NCBI GenBank assembly: GCA_034433695.1
Contig: DAOUAK010000007.1
Location: forward strand, 1-64,000
DNA: 64,000 bases
From: JASFBA01 sp034433695
Lineage (GTDB): Bacteria; Chloroflexota; Chloroflexia; DTKN01
Direction of reading: 5' to 3'
Shown here: piece after piece, positions 27,185 to 35,470 of the stretch
Layout of the letters: each line of letters starts with the position of its first letter
Numbering within the stretch: position 1 is the stretch's first letter
Position numbers and translations under genes: made by a program
Notes under the pieces: generated by a model
What the model saw: only the letters and a program-made list of their open reading frames with translations
Told to the model about the DNA's origin: nothing
The model's database searches: none

Positions 27185-28603
27185 ATGATGGAGGAATACA
27201 CGCCCGACAAGGAGTTGGCCGGCCGGCTGCGCGAAATCCGCGAGCAGGTCCGGACCCGAAGCGATTTCCTTCGCTCGATCCGGGAAAAGGAAGATGAAGA
27301 ACTGCTTTACGGTGACCGCGACCTCCGCCTGTTTCCCCAACTACGAAGCCATCTGGAGGAGGTGGGACGGCTCTGGCAGGTGCAGGAGCAGCCCTTCCGT
27401 TCCCGTCTCCCCATCCTGGGCCCCCTCATCGCCTGGTTTCGCGAGCGCTGGAACCGTATTTCGACCAAATGGTACGTCCTGCCCATCCTCCAGCAACAGG
27501 TCCACTTCAACGCCGCCGTGGGCCGGGTGCTCCAGGACCTGCACCGTTTCGTCCAGACCTCTTCCTACGACCTGGTCCGGCGCATGGATGCGATGTTCTA
27601 CCCGCTGGATCAGGAGCAAGCCGCCCTCCACGCCGCCCTGCAGGACCTCCGCGCCGCCCTGGACGAGCAGGCGGGCAAACTCCGGGAAGAAATCGGGCGC
27701 CTGGAGGTTTCCCTGGCCCAGGCCGAGGAACGCCTGGAGGTTTCCCTGGCCCAGGCCGAAGCCCGTCGGGAGCGGCGGCAGCAGGAACTGGCCCATCAAC
27801 AGGAACTCGACCGTCGCGGCCTGGCCTTCCTGCGGATGAAACTCGATGCCCTTCTGGCCCGGATTGGGCCGGCCGGTCCGCCGGCGCTCGAGCCGGCCGT
27901 GGCCGAAGAGCGCGAATCCCTCCGTGACCACGACTACTACCGCTTCGAAGACCTCTACCGGCGCGAGGAGGAGATTCGGGCGCTGCAACGGGAGTATCTA
28001 CCCTTCTTCCAGGGTCGGAAGAACGTTTTGGACCTGGGGTGCGGCAAGGGTGAATTTCTGGAACTCTTGCGCGAGAACGGGATCGAAGGGTACGGCGTGG
28101 ACCTGAACGAGGAGATGGTGCGCCGCTGTCAGGAAAAGGGGCTTCGGGTGTTCCGGGCGGATGCCCTGGGGCACCTGGCCGGCCTGCCGGACGGCTCTCT
28201 GGGTGGACTCTTTGCCGCCCATCTGGTCGAGCATCTTCCCCCGCGCACGCTCCTGGAACTCGTCCAGATGGCCTGGGCCAAACTCCAGTCGGGGGCCTAC
28301 CTGATTCTGGAGACGCCCAATCCGCTCTGCCTGTGGGCGCTGGTGAACTATTTCTACCTGGATATGTCCCACGTCAAACCGATCCACCCTCAGGCCCTCA
28401 CCTTTTTGCTGGAGATGCACGGCTTTCAGGAGGTTGAGGTGCGCTACCTGCATCCGGTGCCCGAGGGGGTGCGGATGGTACTCCTGCCGGAAGGGGGAGG
28501 AGGAGACTGGGAAGAGATGGCGGCGCTCCTGAACACCAACTTTGGCCGGCTCAACGACCTCCTCTACGGCTACGCCGACTATGCCGTCATCGCCCGGAGG
28601 TGA
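27185..28603 (+). CDS. Coiled-coil methyltransferase of glycan cluster
   Basis: A 472-residue protein with three parts. Residues 1 to about 110 are charged helices with the segment PILGPLIAWFRERW..STKWYVLP; residues about 110-245 form a coiled coil with a tandem 11-residue repeat (RLEVSLAQAEE); from about 280 there is a class I SAM-dependent methyltransferase: NVLDLGCGKGEFLELL, YGVDLNEEMV, GLFAAHLVEHLP and LILETPNP. The organisation resembles WbdD-type enzymes that methylate or cap a growing polysaccharide chain, but no kinase domain is present. A similar N-terminal segment is found in the methyltransferase at 33671. ATG 27185 and ATG 27188 are both behind GGAGAGG. Target glycan unknown. Confidence 0.85.
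   Translation: MMEEYTPDKELAGRLREIREQVRTRSDFLRSIREKEDEELLYGDRDLRLFPQLRSHLEEVGRLWQVQEQPFRSRLPILGPLIAWFRERWNRISTKWYVLPILQQQVHFNAAVGRVLQDLHRFVQTSSYDLVRRMDAMFYPLDQEQAALHAALQDLRAALDEQAGKLREEIGRLEVSLAQAEERLEVSLAQAEARRERRQQELAHQQELDRRGLAFLRMKLDALLARIGPAGPPALEPAVAEERESLRDHDYYRFEDLYRREEEIRALQREYLPFFQGRKNVLDLGCGKGEFLELLRENGIEGYGVDLNEEMVRRCQEKGLRVFRADALGHLAGLPDGSLGGLFAAHLVEHLPPRTLLELVQMAWAKLQSGAYLILETPNPLCLWALVNYFYLDMSHVKPIHPQALTFLLEMHGFQEVEVRYLHPVPEGVRMVLLPEGGGGDWEEMAALLNTNFGRLNDLLYGYADYAVIARR
27698..27759 (+). repeat. Tandem 33-bp repeat in methyltransferase coiled coil
   Basis: Two copies of a 33-bp unit beginning cgcctggaggtttccctggc, identical over the first 29 bases. Because 33 is a multiple of 3, the coiled coil gains 11 residues (three heptad-like turns) without a frameshift. 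Confidence 0.85.
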
Positions 28604-28614
28604 GGAGGGTTGCC

Positions 28615-29919
28615 TTGCGTATCGCCTACTTCAGCCCACTGCGGCCGGTGGCCTCCGGCATTTCGGACTATAGCGAAGACCTTCTCCCCTACCTGGCCCA
28701 AGAGGCGGACCTCTCCATCTTCGTGGATGGCTATGAGCCGTCCAATCTGCTGATTCGCCGGCAGTTCCCCGTTCTTGACTATCGAGAGTTCGCTTCCCTT
28801 CACTCCAGACATCCCTTTGACATCTGCCTCTACCACATGGGCAACCACATCTGCCACGCTTACATCTACGAGATGCTTCAGGAATACCCCGGTGTGGTCG
28901 TGCTCCACGACACCGTGTTGCACCACTTTCTCGGAGAATATCTGGAGAGGGGAGGGAGTGTGGATGCTTATCTGTCTGCCTTCCCGGAGGAGGAGGGGCT
29001 ATCGCTCCTGCGTCGGCGCGGTTCCGGTTTGTGGAGCCACCTGGACCACTTTCTCTATCCGGGAATTCGGCAAGTGGTGGCCAGAAGCCGGGGAATCATT
29101 GTGCACAGCGAGACGGCACGCCGGGCCGTCCTTCAAGTGGCCCCCCAGACCCGGGTGACGGTCATCCCCCACCTTGTAGGGCCGCAACGTTCTCCCTATG
29201 CCCATCTGCCCCCGGCAGAGATCAAAGTCCGGCTGGGTTACCGCCCCGAAACTTTTCTCATCGTTTCCCCGGGCATCGCGACGCCCTCCCGACGGATCGA
29301 TGCCCTGCTGCGCCTCTTTGCCGTATTCAACCGGGAGTTTCCTCACAGCCGTTGTGTGATCGCCGGGCCGGACCATCCGGAGGTTCGCATCCGGGAGCAG
29401 GTCCATGCCCTTCGACTGGACGGCCTGGTGCGGGTAACCGGTTTTGTGGATGTTCCCACTTTTCAGACCTATATCCTGGCCGCCGATGTCCTGATCAATT
29501 TGCGTTACCCTCTGGCCGGGGAAACTTCGGGGGGACTGGTTCGTGCCCTGGGGATGGGCAAACCGGTGCTGATTTCCAATGCCGGCCAGTACGCCGAATT
29601 TCCCGACGATTGCTGTCTGAAGGTCGACCTGGGGGGGGCCGAGGAGGAAATGGTCCTGGCCTACCTGGATGCACTGGCGCGCGATCCGTCGCTTGGGCAA
29701 TGTATCGGAGAACAAGCGCGTAAGTATATTCAGACCTACCACTCAGGCGAAAGGGTGGCCAGGGCCTACCTGGATTTCCTGCGCTCCGTTCTGGCCGAAA
29801 CACCTCCGGAGCCGGTCGAACCCCCTCTGGGGGATGAAGGCGATGTGCCGGCCGTCATCGATCGCATCCGTCGGGAGGTGATCCGGAAGGGATGGGCCGG
29901 GCAAATCTCCGGGATCTAG
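28615..29919 (+). CDS. GT4 family glycosyltransferase (GT-B fold)
   Basis: A cytoplasmic retaining glycosyltransferase of about 434 residues. It starts LRIAYFSPLRPVASGISDYS, typical of the GT-B N-terminal domain that recognises the acceptor, and has VVVLHDTVLHH and HSETARRAVL. The C-terminal donor domain has FLIVSPGIATPSRR, VTGFVDVPTFQTYILAADVLINLRYP and AGETSGGLVRALGMGKPVL, where the Glu pair of the GT4 EX7E motif is only partly conserved (ETSGGLVRAL). TTG 28615 is chosen because GAGGAGG lies six bases upstream. The gene begins 11 bp after the methyltransferase stop, in one operon. Confidence 0.85.
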   Translation: MRIAYFSPLRPVASGISDYSEDLLPYLAQEADLSIFVDGYEPSNLLIRRQFPVLDYREFASLHSRHPFDICLYHMGNHICHAYIYEMLQEYPGVVVLHDTVLHHFLGEYLERGGSVDAYLSAFPEEEGLSLLRRRGSGLWSHLDHFLYPGIRQVVARSRGIIVHSETARRAVLQVAPQTRVTVIPHLVGPQRSPYAHLPPAEIKVRLGYRPETFLIVSPGIATPSRRIDALLRLFAVFNREFPHSRCVIAGPDHPEVRIREQVHALRLDGLVRVTGFVDVPTFQTYILAADVLINLRYPLAGETSGGLVRALGMGKPVLISNAGQYAEFPDDCCLKVDLGGAEEEMVLAYLDALARDPSLGQCIGEQARKYIQTYHSGERVARAYLDFLRSVLAETPPEPVEPPLGDEGDVPAVIDRIRREVIRKGWAGQISGI

Positions 29920-29958
29920 GCCGGAGACCGGGCCGAGGATCTGACAGGTTCGGCGAAA

Positions 29959-31167
29959 ATGCGTCCGCTGGTCTTTGTTTCTACCTGGTACGGGCCGGAA
30001 ACTGTAGGTGGGGCAGAAAACCTCTGCCGGCGGCTGGCAGAAGAATGTTGCCGGGCCGGCCAGCAGGTCACCGTCTACACGACCACTTCGCGGGGCTATA
30101 CGTTCCCCTGGTTCGACCCCTATTACCCCGAAGGCGTCCAGGAGTGGAACGGCGTGCCGGTCCACCGTTTCCCCATCTGTCGGTGGCAGGAAGCCTCCTT
30201 CTGGGGAGAGCGGCTTGACCTCCTGAGAAAACTACCGGTCTTTGCCCCGGAAGAGGTGGCCCACCTTCTGGAAATGCCCCAAAGCGATGAACTGTACCGG
30301 GCCATCGCCCGGAATCAGGAAGCCTTTTTTGTCTTCTTCATCTATTCCCACAATCTGACATTTTGGGGAAGCCAGATTGCCCCGGAGCGTTCGTTTCTCC
30401 TGCCCTGCCTGCACGACGAGCCGTATGCCTACCATTTCGCCACGGCCTGGCTGATGGAATGGGTTCCCTGGCTTCTCTGTCTTTCAGAACCGGAACGCGA
30501 ACTGGCCCTCCGGCTGTACCGGGTTCCGCCGGAGCAGGCCTTTCTCGTCGGGATGGGGGTGGATACCCACTGGCGGGGGGATGCAGAACGCTTCCGCTCC
30601 CGACATGGCATCGGCGAGCCGTTTCTGCTCTATGTCGGCCGGCGCGATAGTTCCAAAAACGTTCCCCAGTTGCTGGAATATTTTTGCGCCTATAAGAGGC
30701 GGCATCCGGGCCATCTCCGCTTGCTCCTCGTCGGGCCGGGGGAGATCGCGATTCCCCCTGAGGGGGCCGGCCAAATCCTGGACCTGGGGGTCCTGGACGA
30801 GCAGGACAAGCAAGATGCTTACGCTGCTGCAACTCTGCTGGTCCAACCCTCACCCCTGGAGAGTTTCTCCATCGTCTTGATGGAGGCCTGGCTTCAGGGC
30901 ACGCCGGCGCTGGTCAATGCCCGCTGTGCGGTAACAACTTTTCACTGCCGGCGCAGCCATGGAGGATTATACTACCGGGGCTACGGGGAATTCGAGGCCT
31001 GTCTGGACTATATTCTGGCGCGACCGGCCCTACGAGAACGGATGGGGGCGGCTGGCCGGACCTATGTCCTCCACCATCACACCTGGCCGGCGGTGGTCGA
31101 GCGCCTTCTCCGGGCCGTGGAGGAAAAGGAACGAGCCTTGTCGTCCGGATACGTTTCCCACAGGTAA
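29959..31167 (+). CDS. GT4 family glycosyltransferase
   Basis: A 402-residue GT-B glycosyltransferase. The N-terminal domain begins LVFVSTWYGPETVGGAENLCRRLAEE. The donor domain has FLLYVGRRDSSKNVPQLLEYF, a DEQDKQDAYAAATLLVQPS segment and the classical EX7E catalytic/donor motif in ESFSIVLMEAWLQGTPALV. Starts at ATG with a weak GAAAA-type leader, 39 bp after the previous gene; the next gene begins 4 bp after its stop. It presumably adds a sugar to the same surface glycan as its neighbours; specificity cannot be read from sequence. Confidence 0.88.
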   Translation: MRPLVFVSTWYGPETVGGAENLCRRLAEECCRAGQQVTVYTTTSRGYTFPWFDPYYPEGVQEWNGVPVHRFPICRWQEASFWGERLDLLRKLPVFAPEEVAHLLEMPQSDELYRAIARNQEAFFVFFIYSHNLTFWGSQIAPERSFLLPCLHDEPYAYHFATAWLMEWVPWLLCLSEPERELALRLYRVPPEQAFLVGMGVDTHWRGDAERFRSRHGIGEPFLLYVGRRDSSKNVPQLLEYFCAYKRRHPGHLRLLLVGPGEIAIPPEGAGQILDLGVLDEQDKQDAYAAATLLVQPSPLESFSIVLMEAWLQGTPALVNARCAVTTFHCRRSHGGLYYRGYGEFEACLDYILARPALRERMGAAGRTYVLHHHTWPAVVERLLRAVEEKERALSSGYVSHR

Positions 31168-31171
31168 TCCG

Positions 31172-33652
31172 ATGGTTGCCCTGGGAACGATAGGTCTTTG
31201 CCTCCTTATAGCCCTGATCGGCCATCTTCTTTATCGGGCCCTTTTCCCCCAGACCTATGAAGCCTGGGAAGAGTCTCTCTTCCTCCGCTTCTTTGCCGGC
31301 TTCCTCCTCTGTGGCTGGATGGCACTTTTGCTGGCCGAACTCGGCCTGTTTTCCCCGATCTTGGTGGTCCTGCTCCTTGCAATGGGAAGCGGCATCGTAT
31401 GGCTCGCCCGCCGGCGACACCTCCGCAGGCAACTCCGTCCCCGGCTACGCCTCGGAAAGAAATCCGCCCTCATCGCCGTCCTTTTCCTGGGCCTGGGCAC
31501 CATCCTTGTTTTCCCCGGGGAGTGGGTGCTGGGTGGGCAGGACCCGGGGGCCTATATCGTCACCGGTGTTTCCATCGCCCGGACCGGCGGAATCCTCGTC
31601 CGGGACCCACAGGTTGCCTCCATACCCGAACAGGGGAACTTTTTGTTTTCCTCTTACATCGGCCAACAGTGGCTGCTCCCCGGCTTCTACCTGACCGATC
31701 GGGAAAGCGGTGAGATTACCCCCCAGTTCCTGCACCTGTACCCGTCCTGGTTGGCCCTCTTTTATTCCATAGGTGGACTGACTTCGGCCCTGCTGGCTAC
31801 GCCGCTTTTTACCCTGCTGGGTCTGCTGGCTTTCTACTTCCTGGTCCGGAATCTTGTCGGCCGATGGGCCGCTCCGGTAGCCCTGGTGTTTCTGGCCCTG
31901 AACCCGGCCCAGATCTGGTTTGCCCGGGAACCGGGAGCCGAAAGCCTGACCCTTCCGCTTCTTCTGGGGGGCTGGTACCTCTTCGATCGCGCCCTGCACG
32001 AACCGGACCGCCGCGACCTGGCCGTGCTGGCCGGACTGTCTCTGGGCCAGGTGGCCCTGGCCAAGATCGAGTTTCTTTCCCTACCGGTATTGATCTATGG
32101 CTATCTTCTGCTGCGAAGAAGTCTGGCCCGGTTCGAGGCGAATGAACGGGTCTTTCTTTGTATGTATACCCTCGTCCTTGTCCATGCCGCACTCCATATA
32201 GCGTTGATTTCCCGACCCTACGTACTGACCTTCTCTACCTCCCTGGGGTACAGCCGTTTCCTCCCGGCCTGGGCCTGGTTTCTCCTGCTGGGACTGGGGT
32301 TCGCAGGGGTGGTGCTTCTCCTGATCTTCCGGCGATCGGTGGGACGTCTGATGCGCCATCTGTGGACCCACGAGGACCGGATACGCCGGGGGCTGGTGCT
32401 TCTGGGGCTGATCGCAGTGCTCTATGGAGCGGTCGTCTGGCCGCTCCTCGCCCCGGCACGGCTCTATGTGGAAGGAGAATGGCGGACGAATTACCACCGT
32501 CTGTTCTTCCTCCGCCTGCTGTGGTACCTTTCCCCCCTGGGCCTCGCCCTGAGCGTTGCCGGGCTGCTCTGGTGGATACGCCGACGGCTGGACGGCCCCT
32601 CTCTCCCCTTTTTCGCCGCCTTTGCCCTGGAAGGGGCCATCTTTGTGCATAGCACGATGGACTATCCTTCCCATTTCTGGATGATGCGACGCTACATCCC
32701 TCTGGTCTTTCCCTGCCTGGCCATCGGGATGGCGGCAGCGCTACAGGCGATACGCCGGGTTTCCCTCTGGAAGACGGTGCGATACGGCACGGCCTGGCTT
32801 CTTGTGGGGCTACAGGTCCTATTCCTGGTGCAGGCCGGTTTTCCCATCGCCTCGCGGCGTGAATTGGCCGGGACGATCCACCGCCTGGAAGTGCTGGCCG
32901 AGGGCCTGCCCCAATCGTCTCCTGTCTTCGTGGAGCAATTTGGGGTCGCCCTGGCAACTCCTTTGCGCTTTCTTTACGGCAAAGAAGCCTTTGCCCTGCC
33001 CCAGCCGGTACCCTGGAGGGATCTATGGCTGCTCCTTCAGCAATGGCCGGCCGATGGCGATGCTTATCTGTTGCTGGAAAATCCCCCTTCGGTTTTCTAC
33101 GGGGGAGTCCGACTCTCTCGGATCGCCACCTTTGTCCTGGAGACCTGGGGTACCGAGACGACCCTGGATCACTTACCCCGAGAGGCGGTGCTGGTGCGCT
33201 CGGTGCAGGGCATCTACCGGGTAGAACGACAGAGGGCCGGACCGGTTTTGCTGGAGTTCTCATCCCCGGAGCCCCAGTGGAGCGGGGATCAGATCACCGT
33301 GATTTTCCCGGAGGTGTCTTCTCCGCTCGACCTGCGCCTGGAGGTGGCCGGCTTCCGGCCGGAGACGGTTCCGCCGGCCCGGGTACAGTTTTTCTGGAAC
33401 GGACGAAGCATCGCCGATTTTCCCCTGCCCCGTACACCCGAACCCCAGGAAATCGTCCTGACTTTGCCTCCGGAGGAAGGCGAAGCCTATCTGGAGATTC
33501 GCTTCACGACCTGGAATCCCCGTGCTGCCGGCTTCGGGGACGACCCCCGTGACCTGGGGGTTCTTCTCAAGTCCCTGGTTGTGAAAGAAAGCGATCGGCC
33601 TGAAAACCGGCAGACGTTGCGCCGGCTCATCGCTCGTGATATCATCGAGTGA
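31172..33652 (+). CDS. GT-C (GT39-like) membrane glycosyltransferase
   Basis: An 826-residue polytopic membrane protein. The first about 560 residues contain roughly 12 hydrophobic segments; the catalytic first loop has WVLGGQDPGAYIVTGVSIARTGG, in which the acidic QDPG is where GT-C enzymes keep their metal/lipid-binding Asp or Glu. The C-terminal about 260 residues are soluble and beta-rich (VIFPEVSSPLDLRLEVAGF, VQFFWNGRSIADFPL, LEIRFTTWNPRAAG), resembling a carbohydrate-binding jelly roll. GT-C enzymes use polyprenyl-phosphate sugars outside the membrane. ATG 31172 lies 4 bp after the preceding stop. Likely the extracytoplasmic glycosylation step of this cluster. Confidence 0.82.
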   Translation: MVALGTIGLCLLIALIGHLLYRALFPQTYEAWEESLFLRFFAGFLLCGWMALLLAELGLFSPILVVLLLAMGSGIVWLARRRHLRRQLRPRLRLGKKSALIAVLFLGLGTILVFPGEWVLGGQDPGAYIVTGVSIARTGGILVRDPQVASIPEQGNFLFSSYIGQQWLLPGFYLTDRESGEITPQFLHLYPSWLALFYSIGGLTSALLATPLFTLLGLLAFYFLVRNLVGRWAAPVALVFLALNPAQIWFAREPGAESLTLPLLLGGWYLFDRALHEPDRRDLAVLAGLSLGQVALAKIEFLSLPVLIYGYLLLRRSLARFEANERVFLCMYTLVLVHAALHIALISRPYVLTFSTSLGYSRFLPAWAWFLLLGLGFAGVVLLLIFRRSVGRLMRHLWTHEDRIRRGLVLLGLIAVLYGAVVWPLLAPARLYVEGEWRTNYHRLFFLRLLWYLSPLGLALSVAGLLWWIRRRLDGPSLPFFAAFALEGAIFVHSTMDYPSHFWMMRRYIPLVFPCLAIGMAAALQAIRRVSLWKTVRYGTAWLLVGLQVLFLVQAGFPIASRRELAGTIHRLEVLAEGLPQSSPVFVEQFGVALATPLRFLYGKEAFALPQPVPWRDLWLLLQQWPADGDAYLLLENPPSVFYGGVRLSRIATFVLETWGTETTLDHLPREAVLVRSVQGIYRVERQRAGPVLLEFSSPEPQWSGDQITVIFPEVSSPLDLRLEVAGFRPETVPPARVQFFWNGRSIADFPLPRTPEPQEIVLTLPPEEGEAYLEIRFTTWNPRAAGFGDDPRDLGVLLKSLVVKESDRPENRQTLRRLIARDIIE

Positions 33653-33670
33653 GCGGCGAGGAGGAGCACA

Positions 33671-35287
33671 ATGACAGAAGATCAATCGGTTGAACGCCTG
33701 GCAGCGCAGTTACAGGAGATATCCAAACGCCTCAACGCTTCTCGAGTTCTTACAGAGCCGCGACCCTCCTCTCGTATACCTCTCCTGTGGCCGCTAATCA
33801 ACCTGGTGCGCCGATGGCTCAACACCCTGGCCACACGCTGGTACGTGGCCCCCCAGATGGAACAGCAGGCCCGATTTGCCCAGGAAATGACGGCCGCCTA
33901 CGACTACCTGGCAGCAACACTCGTGTTCCTGGCCCAGAGACTGGACGAACATGCCTGCAGGCTGGACGAACTGGAGGAAAAACTCGATGAATTGAAGCGA
34001 AACCTCCTCGCCTTGCGATCCTCGTCGGCCGTCCCACCGCCTGACTTTGCCGATCTGCTTTCCCTCCCCCCCGAAGCCCTGCTGGCCTGGGAAAATGCCG
34101 ATTTGCCACCCCCACGGACTGAAAGTGCCCCGGGGATGGAATGGGCCAAATGGTATGACCGGGAGAACGCTCTGACCTTTCCGCTGCTTCGATCTGACCA
34201 AGTAACCGCCTGGCATTATCTATTCAGCCTGGCCGTGTGTGGTGTGGCCCTGAACTGCCGGCCTGGTGACCTCGTGCTCGATCTGGCCGGAGGTCCGGGG
34301 TGGGTCTCCGAGCATCTGAACCGATTAGGCATACGGACGGTCTTACTGGACATCGTCGAGGACCTGCTCCACACCTCTCGTCTCCGTTTCTCCCTCGACC
34401 GACGGTTGCAAAAGGGCGCCGTCCATCACTCCGTCGTCGGCGATGCCCTACGGCTCCCTTTCGCCGAGGCTACCTTTGATGGAATAATCTGCATGAATGC
34501 CCTGCACCACATGCCCTCTTACGAGGTCGTTCTGCGCGAGATCTTTCGCGTGCTGAAACCGGGTGGGCGGGCCGTCTTTGGGGAACCAGGAGAAGGACAC
34601 GCTCGCGCTCCTGCCTCGCAGTCTGCTATGCGCGAGTACGGTGTTATAGAAAAAAACGTCCCCCTGCCCTTGCTTTACGTCTACGCCAAGAGGGTGGGGT
34701 TCGTGCGCATGTGGCGGTATCCATTTGCATACCCCGAAGCCCTGGAACTATCGTATCCTGAAGAGGCCGGTTCAGATGCCGGCGTTCTGCAGAGAATGGC
34801 CCTGGTTCTGCCCGACTGGTTACGTACCCTTTCCTTCTTTGCTTTGGAAAAAGAGGGACGGGAATTGCCTACAAGCGACCTCCGTCCCCTGGAACAAGTG
34901 CGACACCGGCTACAGGCGGAAATCGTGTTGCTACGCTCCTTCCCTCAAGTCCCAGCCGGCAGCCGGTTTGTGCAACGGGTACGGGTGCGCAACGTAGGCG
35001 ATGTGGTCTGGCTGGCCGGGGAGCGGCCCTACGGAGGTTATGTGCGCCTGGGAATCAAACTGGGCGATGGGGCCGGCCGGCTGATTCGGGATGACTGGCT
35101 GCGGGTGACTCTGCCACACGACGTGGCTCCGGAAGAGGAGGTCGAGTTTGACATATCCGTTCAGACGCCCACGATACCGGGCACCTACACACTGATCTAC
35201 GACCTGGTGAACGAAGGCCGGGCCTGGTTCCAGACCTATGGATCCAGGGCAGTAGAGCAACCCCTGCAGGTGGTCGATGCCGGTTGA
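33671..35287 (+). CDS. Methyltransferase with coiled-coil N-terminus and Ig-like tail
   Basis: A 538-residue protein. Residues 1 to about 145 hold the conserved segment IPLLWPLINLVRRWLNTLATRWYVAP also seen (as PILGPLIAWF..WYV) in the methyltransferase at 27185, followed by a coiled coil. Around 200-340 is a class I methyltransferase: LVLDLAGGPGWVSEHL, DIVEDLL, GDALRLPFAEATFDGIICMNALHHMP and FRVLKPGGRAVFGEPGEG. From about 430 there is an Ig-like domain similar to the NBR1-type fold (RVRNVGDVVWL, VTLPHDVAPEEEVEFDISVQ, PGTYTLIYDLVNEG), probably binding glycan. ATG follows GAGGAGGAG. It is 18 bp after the GT-C gene and closes the cluster. Confidence 0.83.
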   Translation: MTEDQSVERLAAQLQEISKRLNASRVLTEPRPSSRIPLLWPLINLVRRWLNTLATRWYVAPQMEQQARFAQEMTAAYDYLAATLVFLAQRLDEHACRLDELEEKLDELKRNLLALRSSSAVPPPDFADLLSLPPEALLAWENADLPPPRTESAPGMEWAKWYDRENALTFPLLRSDQVTAWHYLFSLAVCGVALNCRPGDLVLDLAGGPGWVSEHLNRLGIRTVLLDIVEDLLHTSRLRFSLDRRLQKGAVHHSVVGDALRLPFAEATFDGIICMNALHHMPSYEVVLREIFRVLKPGGRAVFGEPGEGHARAPASQSAMREYGVIEKNVPLPLLYVYAKRVGFVRMWRYPFAYPEALELSYPEEAGSDAGVLQRMALVLPDWLRTLSFFALEKEGRELPTSDLRPLEQVRHRLQAEIVLLRSFPQVPAGSRFVQRVRVRNVGDVVWLAGERPYGGYVRLGIKLGDGAGRLIRDDWLRVTLPHDVAPEEEVEFDISVQTPTIPGTYTLIYDLVNEGRAWFQTYGSRAVEQPLQVVDAG

Positions 35288-35470
35288 GCAGAGGCGCGCT
35301 GGGGGATGCCCCTGCTCGTCTACCGGAGACCGGCGGCCCGGCCTGACCGTCCGGAGGACGGGAGACTCTGATGACCCATTAACGTTTCTCCAACGACCCT
35401 CTAAGACCGGTTCTCTACTTTTCCCATGAAATCATCTCAGGATGAATACGGATAAGGTGTGAGGTGACGT

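Noticed and set aside
35288..35470. CIRCE or heat-shock promoter before clpB
   Set aside because: No TTAGCACTC-N9-GAGTGCTAA type repeat and no convincing promoter boxes could be found in the gap.
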